A DNA stretch of 64,000 nt from assembly GCA_965249965.1 (NCBI GenBank), contig OZ252262.1, positions 3,224,001 to 3,288,000 on the forward strand, written 5' to 3'. The translations under genes and the position numbers were made by a program. Under the pieces are notes generated by a model. The model made no database searches. It worked only from the letters and a program-made list of their open reading frames with translations, and was not told the DNA's origin. The stretch comes from HXMU1420-13 sp965249965 (GTDB lineage: Bacteria; Bacteroidota; Rhodothermia; Balneolales; Balneolaceae). Position 1 is the first letter of the stretch. Each line of letters begins with the position of its first letter. Positions 62,499-64,000 of this stretch are shown piece by piece.

Positions 62499-63527
62499 TT
62501 ATGACATTTCATCAAATTCAATTAAATCGCCTTCTGCCGTTTGTATAAGTAACCCATCTTCTTTCGGAGTCATTCGCCCAATAACCGAAAAATCGTTAAA
62601 ATGTTTTATGAGCGTGTCAACATCTTTTTCAGGCAACGTAAAAACGAGTTCCAGATCTTCCCCACCAAAGAGTGCATACTTATCAACATCTTCTTCCATT
62701 TCATCTGCAACATGGCGCGTTTCCACGGCAATTGGTAGCGCAGCTTGATAAAGATGTGCCCCTAGATCAGAATGTTTACACAATTCTTTAACCTCAGCTA
62801 TTACCCCTTTGGTTAAGTCGATCATTGATGTGGGCATAATTTCATGAGCACTGAGTGTCTTGATCACATCAAGCCTTGCTTTAGGCATTAGCTGACGTTC
62901 TACCACATATTTATAATCTCCAAGATCAGGTTGAGCTTGTTGGTTATTTTGCGACTCCCAGAAAGATTTTTCCCTCATTAAAATCCTTAAACCGGCAATT
63001 GCAGCACCAACATCGCCAGTTACACATATTGCATCACCTTGTTTGGCACCACTTCTAAATACAACCTGATCATTGTCAACTTCTCCAATTGCTGATACAG
63101 TAATAACCGCATTTTGATGATTGCCCGTAATATCACCACCAGCAACGGAAAGATGATACATTTTGCAGGCTTGATCTATTCCTTTGTATAAATCTTCGAT
63201 CATCTCAACTGACATTCGATTAGGAATAGCCAGGTTAATCAAAACAGAAACGGGCCGGCCGTTCATTGCCAAAATATCTGAAATACTAGCAGAAATTATT
63301 TTAAAACCTAGGTGGGTAAAGGGCGTATATGTTGGATCAAAATCTGCCCCTTCTACAAACGTGTCGGATGTAAATAATCGGTGCTTATTTTCTGCAGAAT
63401 AGAAAACGGCCGAATCATCGCCATTCTCACTTAATTGTGAAGCTTGTTCTGCACCCTTATACTTTTGAATTTTTTCGAGTAGTTGGTCTCGTCCGATACT
63501 TTGTATCGGAGTAAAAGATTGCTCCAT
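62499..63527 (-). CDS. thiL: Thiamine-monophosphate kinase
   Basis: ThiL phosphorylates thiamine monophosphate to the active cofactor. The 342-residue product is an AIR-synthase-like fold with GDDSAVFY near 34-41, FTSDTFVEGADF, ISASISDILAMNGRP, SVAGGDITG near 130 and the GAAIAGLRIL segment, all conserved in ThiL. Metal and ATP-binding aspartates are present. No TPP riboswitch is visible. The exbD terminator separates it from the upstream gene. Confidence 0.95.
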   Translation of the reverse strand: MEQSFTPIQSIGRDQLLEKIQKYKGAEQASQLSENGDDSAVFYSAENKHRLFTSDTFVEGADFDPTYTPFTHLGFKIISASISDILAMNGRPVSVLINLAIPNRMSVEMIEDLYKGIDQACKMYHLSVAGGDITGNHQNAVITVSAIGEVDNDQVVFRSGAKQGDAICVTGDVGAAIAGLRILMREKSFWESQNNQQAQPDLGDYKYVVERQLMPKARLDVIKTLSAHEIMPTSMIDLTKGVIAEVKELCKHSDLGAHLYQAALPIAVETRHVADEMEEDVDKYALFGGEDLELVFTLPEKDVDTLIKHFNDFSVIGRMTPKEDGLLIQTAEGDLIEFDEMS

Positions 63528-63538
63528 AAACCTATATT

Positions 63539-63570
63539 AAAAAAGGCATCTACGCACTGCGCAGATGCCT
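63539..63570 (-). terminator. Rho-independent terminator after exbD
   Basis: On the minus strand, AGGCATCT and AGATGCCT form a stem with a further GCGC/GCG inner helix, followed by TTTTTTAA. It lies 22 bases after the exbD stop and just before thiL. Confidence 0.85.
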
Positions 63571-63591
63571 GTGTATTACATTCTGTTTAGA

Positions 63592-64000
63592 CTAATCTTC
63601 TCTTTTGGTAGAGTAATTAATCCTGAAAGTACCTGCCTGTTGTAACTCTTTGGTCACATCAGACAGTAATTCAAATTCAGAGTTTTCATCAACACGAAGA
63701 GATACAATCAAACGCGGTTCTTCTAAAAGTTTATCGTACATGATATTTCGGATCGCTCCAATATCTTCTACGATAGCATCGTCGATTTGAACTTTATCAT
63801 CACCAACTTGATTGCCGGGTAATCGCTCAGGTCCCATATAAATGTAGGATACTAAACGCTTTTCTTCGATCTTTTCAATGTTAGTTGCTTTCGTAAGATC
63901 AAGCTTAACTTTTAAAGTAACTTCACGAAGTACTGTAGTTACCATGAAAAAGAAAAGTAACATAAATACTACATCAGGCATTGCAGATGTTGGTATTTCT
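63592..64000 (-). CDS. exbD: Biopolymer transport protein ExbD/TolR (partial at the window end)
   Basis: The readable 136 residues carry the ExbD/TolR layout: the EIPTSAMPDVVFMLLFFFMVTTVLREV helix with the conserved proton-path aspartate (PDVVFML), followed by a periplasmic domain with LIVSLRVDENSEFELLSDVTKELQQAG. The gene continues past 64000; the ATG at 63981 is internal, as family members have a basic segment before EIPTSAMPD. ExbD works with ExbB and TonB or with the Tol system to energise the outer membrane. The C-terminus ends before the terminator at 63539-63570. Confidence 0.92.
   Translation of the reverse strand, partial: EIPTSAMPDVVFMLLFFFMVTTVLREVTLKVKLDLTKATNIEKIEEKRLVSYIYMGPERLPGNQVGDDKVQIDDAIVEDIGAIRNIMYDKLLEEPRLIVSLRVDENSEFELLSDVTKELQQAGTFRINYSTKRED

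Noticed and set aside
1..64000. tRNA, rRNA, CRISPR arrays, transposases, integrases or phage genes
   Set aside because: None could be supported; gaps are short and no repeat clusters or mobile-element motifs are seen.

Overview
The window reads as a contiguous chromosomal segment from a Gram-negative, AT-rich member of the Bacteroidota/Balneolota side of the bacterial tree; a marine Balneolales-like relative is my inference. Supporting signs are a type IX secretion sorting domain at the end of a secreted nuclease, a SusC-style TonB receptor with an N-terminal carboxypeptidase-regulatory domain, the small Lacal_2735-type protein, tandem Skp/OmpH genes after bamA, many lipoproteins and outer-membrane barrels, and promoter boxes of the TAnnTTTG type. 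I see no rRNA, tRNA, CRISPR array, insertion sequence or prophage. Coding density is very high: no gene-free stretch exceeds 300 bases, and the longest is about 205 bases (54425-54629).

Layout. 1-6292: the end of one outer-membrane protein and a full tandem paralog, pheA, azurin, a gamma-glutamylcyclotransferase-like protein, a small membrane protein, a ThuA-like protein, a SnoaL-like lipoprotein, an SGNH hydrolase and a 55-residue protein. 6296-12297 (minus strand): the most unusual block, a run of pspA, a half-length PspA paralog, a two-helix membrane protein, an enoyl-CoA hydratase, a CNNM/CorC-type protein and a two-domain AAA+ ATPase. 12374-22881: deoA, pdxB, a polysaccharide deacetylase, a GNAT acetyltransferase, an S41 lipoprotein, TatD, a BadF-type kinase, tryptophan dioxygenase with a kynureninase-like enzyme, and recA with a palindromic operator candidate. 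22910-30017: a FIST-histidine kinase pair, then recX, an AI-2E-type permease, purN and purH.

30123-37409: the cell-shape operon mreB-mreC-mreD-mrdA-rodA, rnhB, and a VWA protein. 37466-49337 (minus strand): envelope biogenesis genes in long tight runs (mltD-like, ctpA, a PHP phosphoesterase, ribH, uppS, bamA, three ompH/skp), with nadE upstream. 49387-55863: the secreted nuclease, a beta-propeller lipoprotein, folE2 with a pyruvoyl-tetrahydropterin-synthase-like gene, and a thioredoxin-permease pair. 56041-64000: a lipoprotein/TonB-receptor pair, ftsH, thiL and the truncated start of an exbD gene.

Themes. Much of the segment serves the envelope: elongasome genes, BAM machinery and chaperones, lytic transglycosylase, proteases, undecaprenyl synthesis and a PspA membrane-stress cluster. 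The rest is core metabolism (Phe, PLP, purine, riboflavin, NAD, thiamine and pterin synthesis). The best candidate for an incompletely described system is the PspA/half-PspA/membrane protein/AAA+ block, which resembles an ESCRT-III-plus-Vps4 arrangement. Several convergent gene pairs share or abut their stop codons with no terminator between them.
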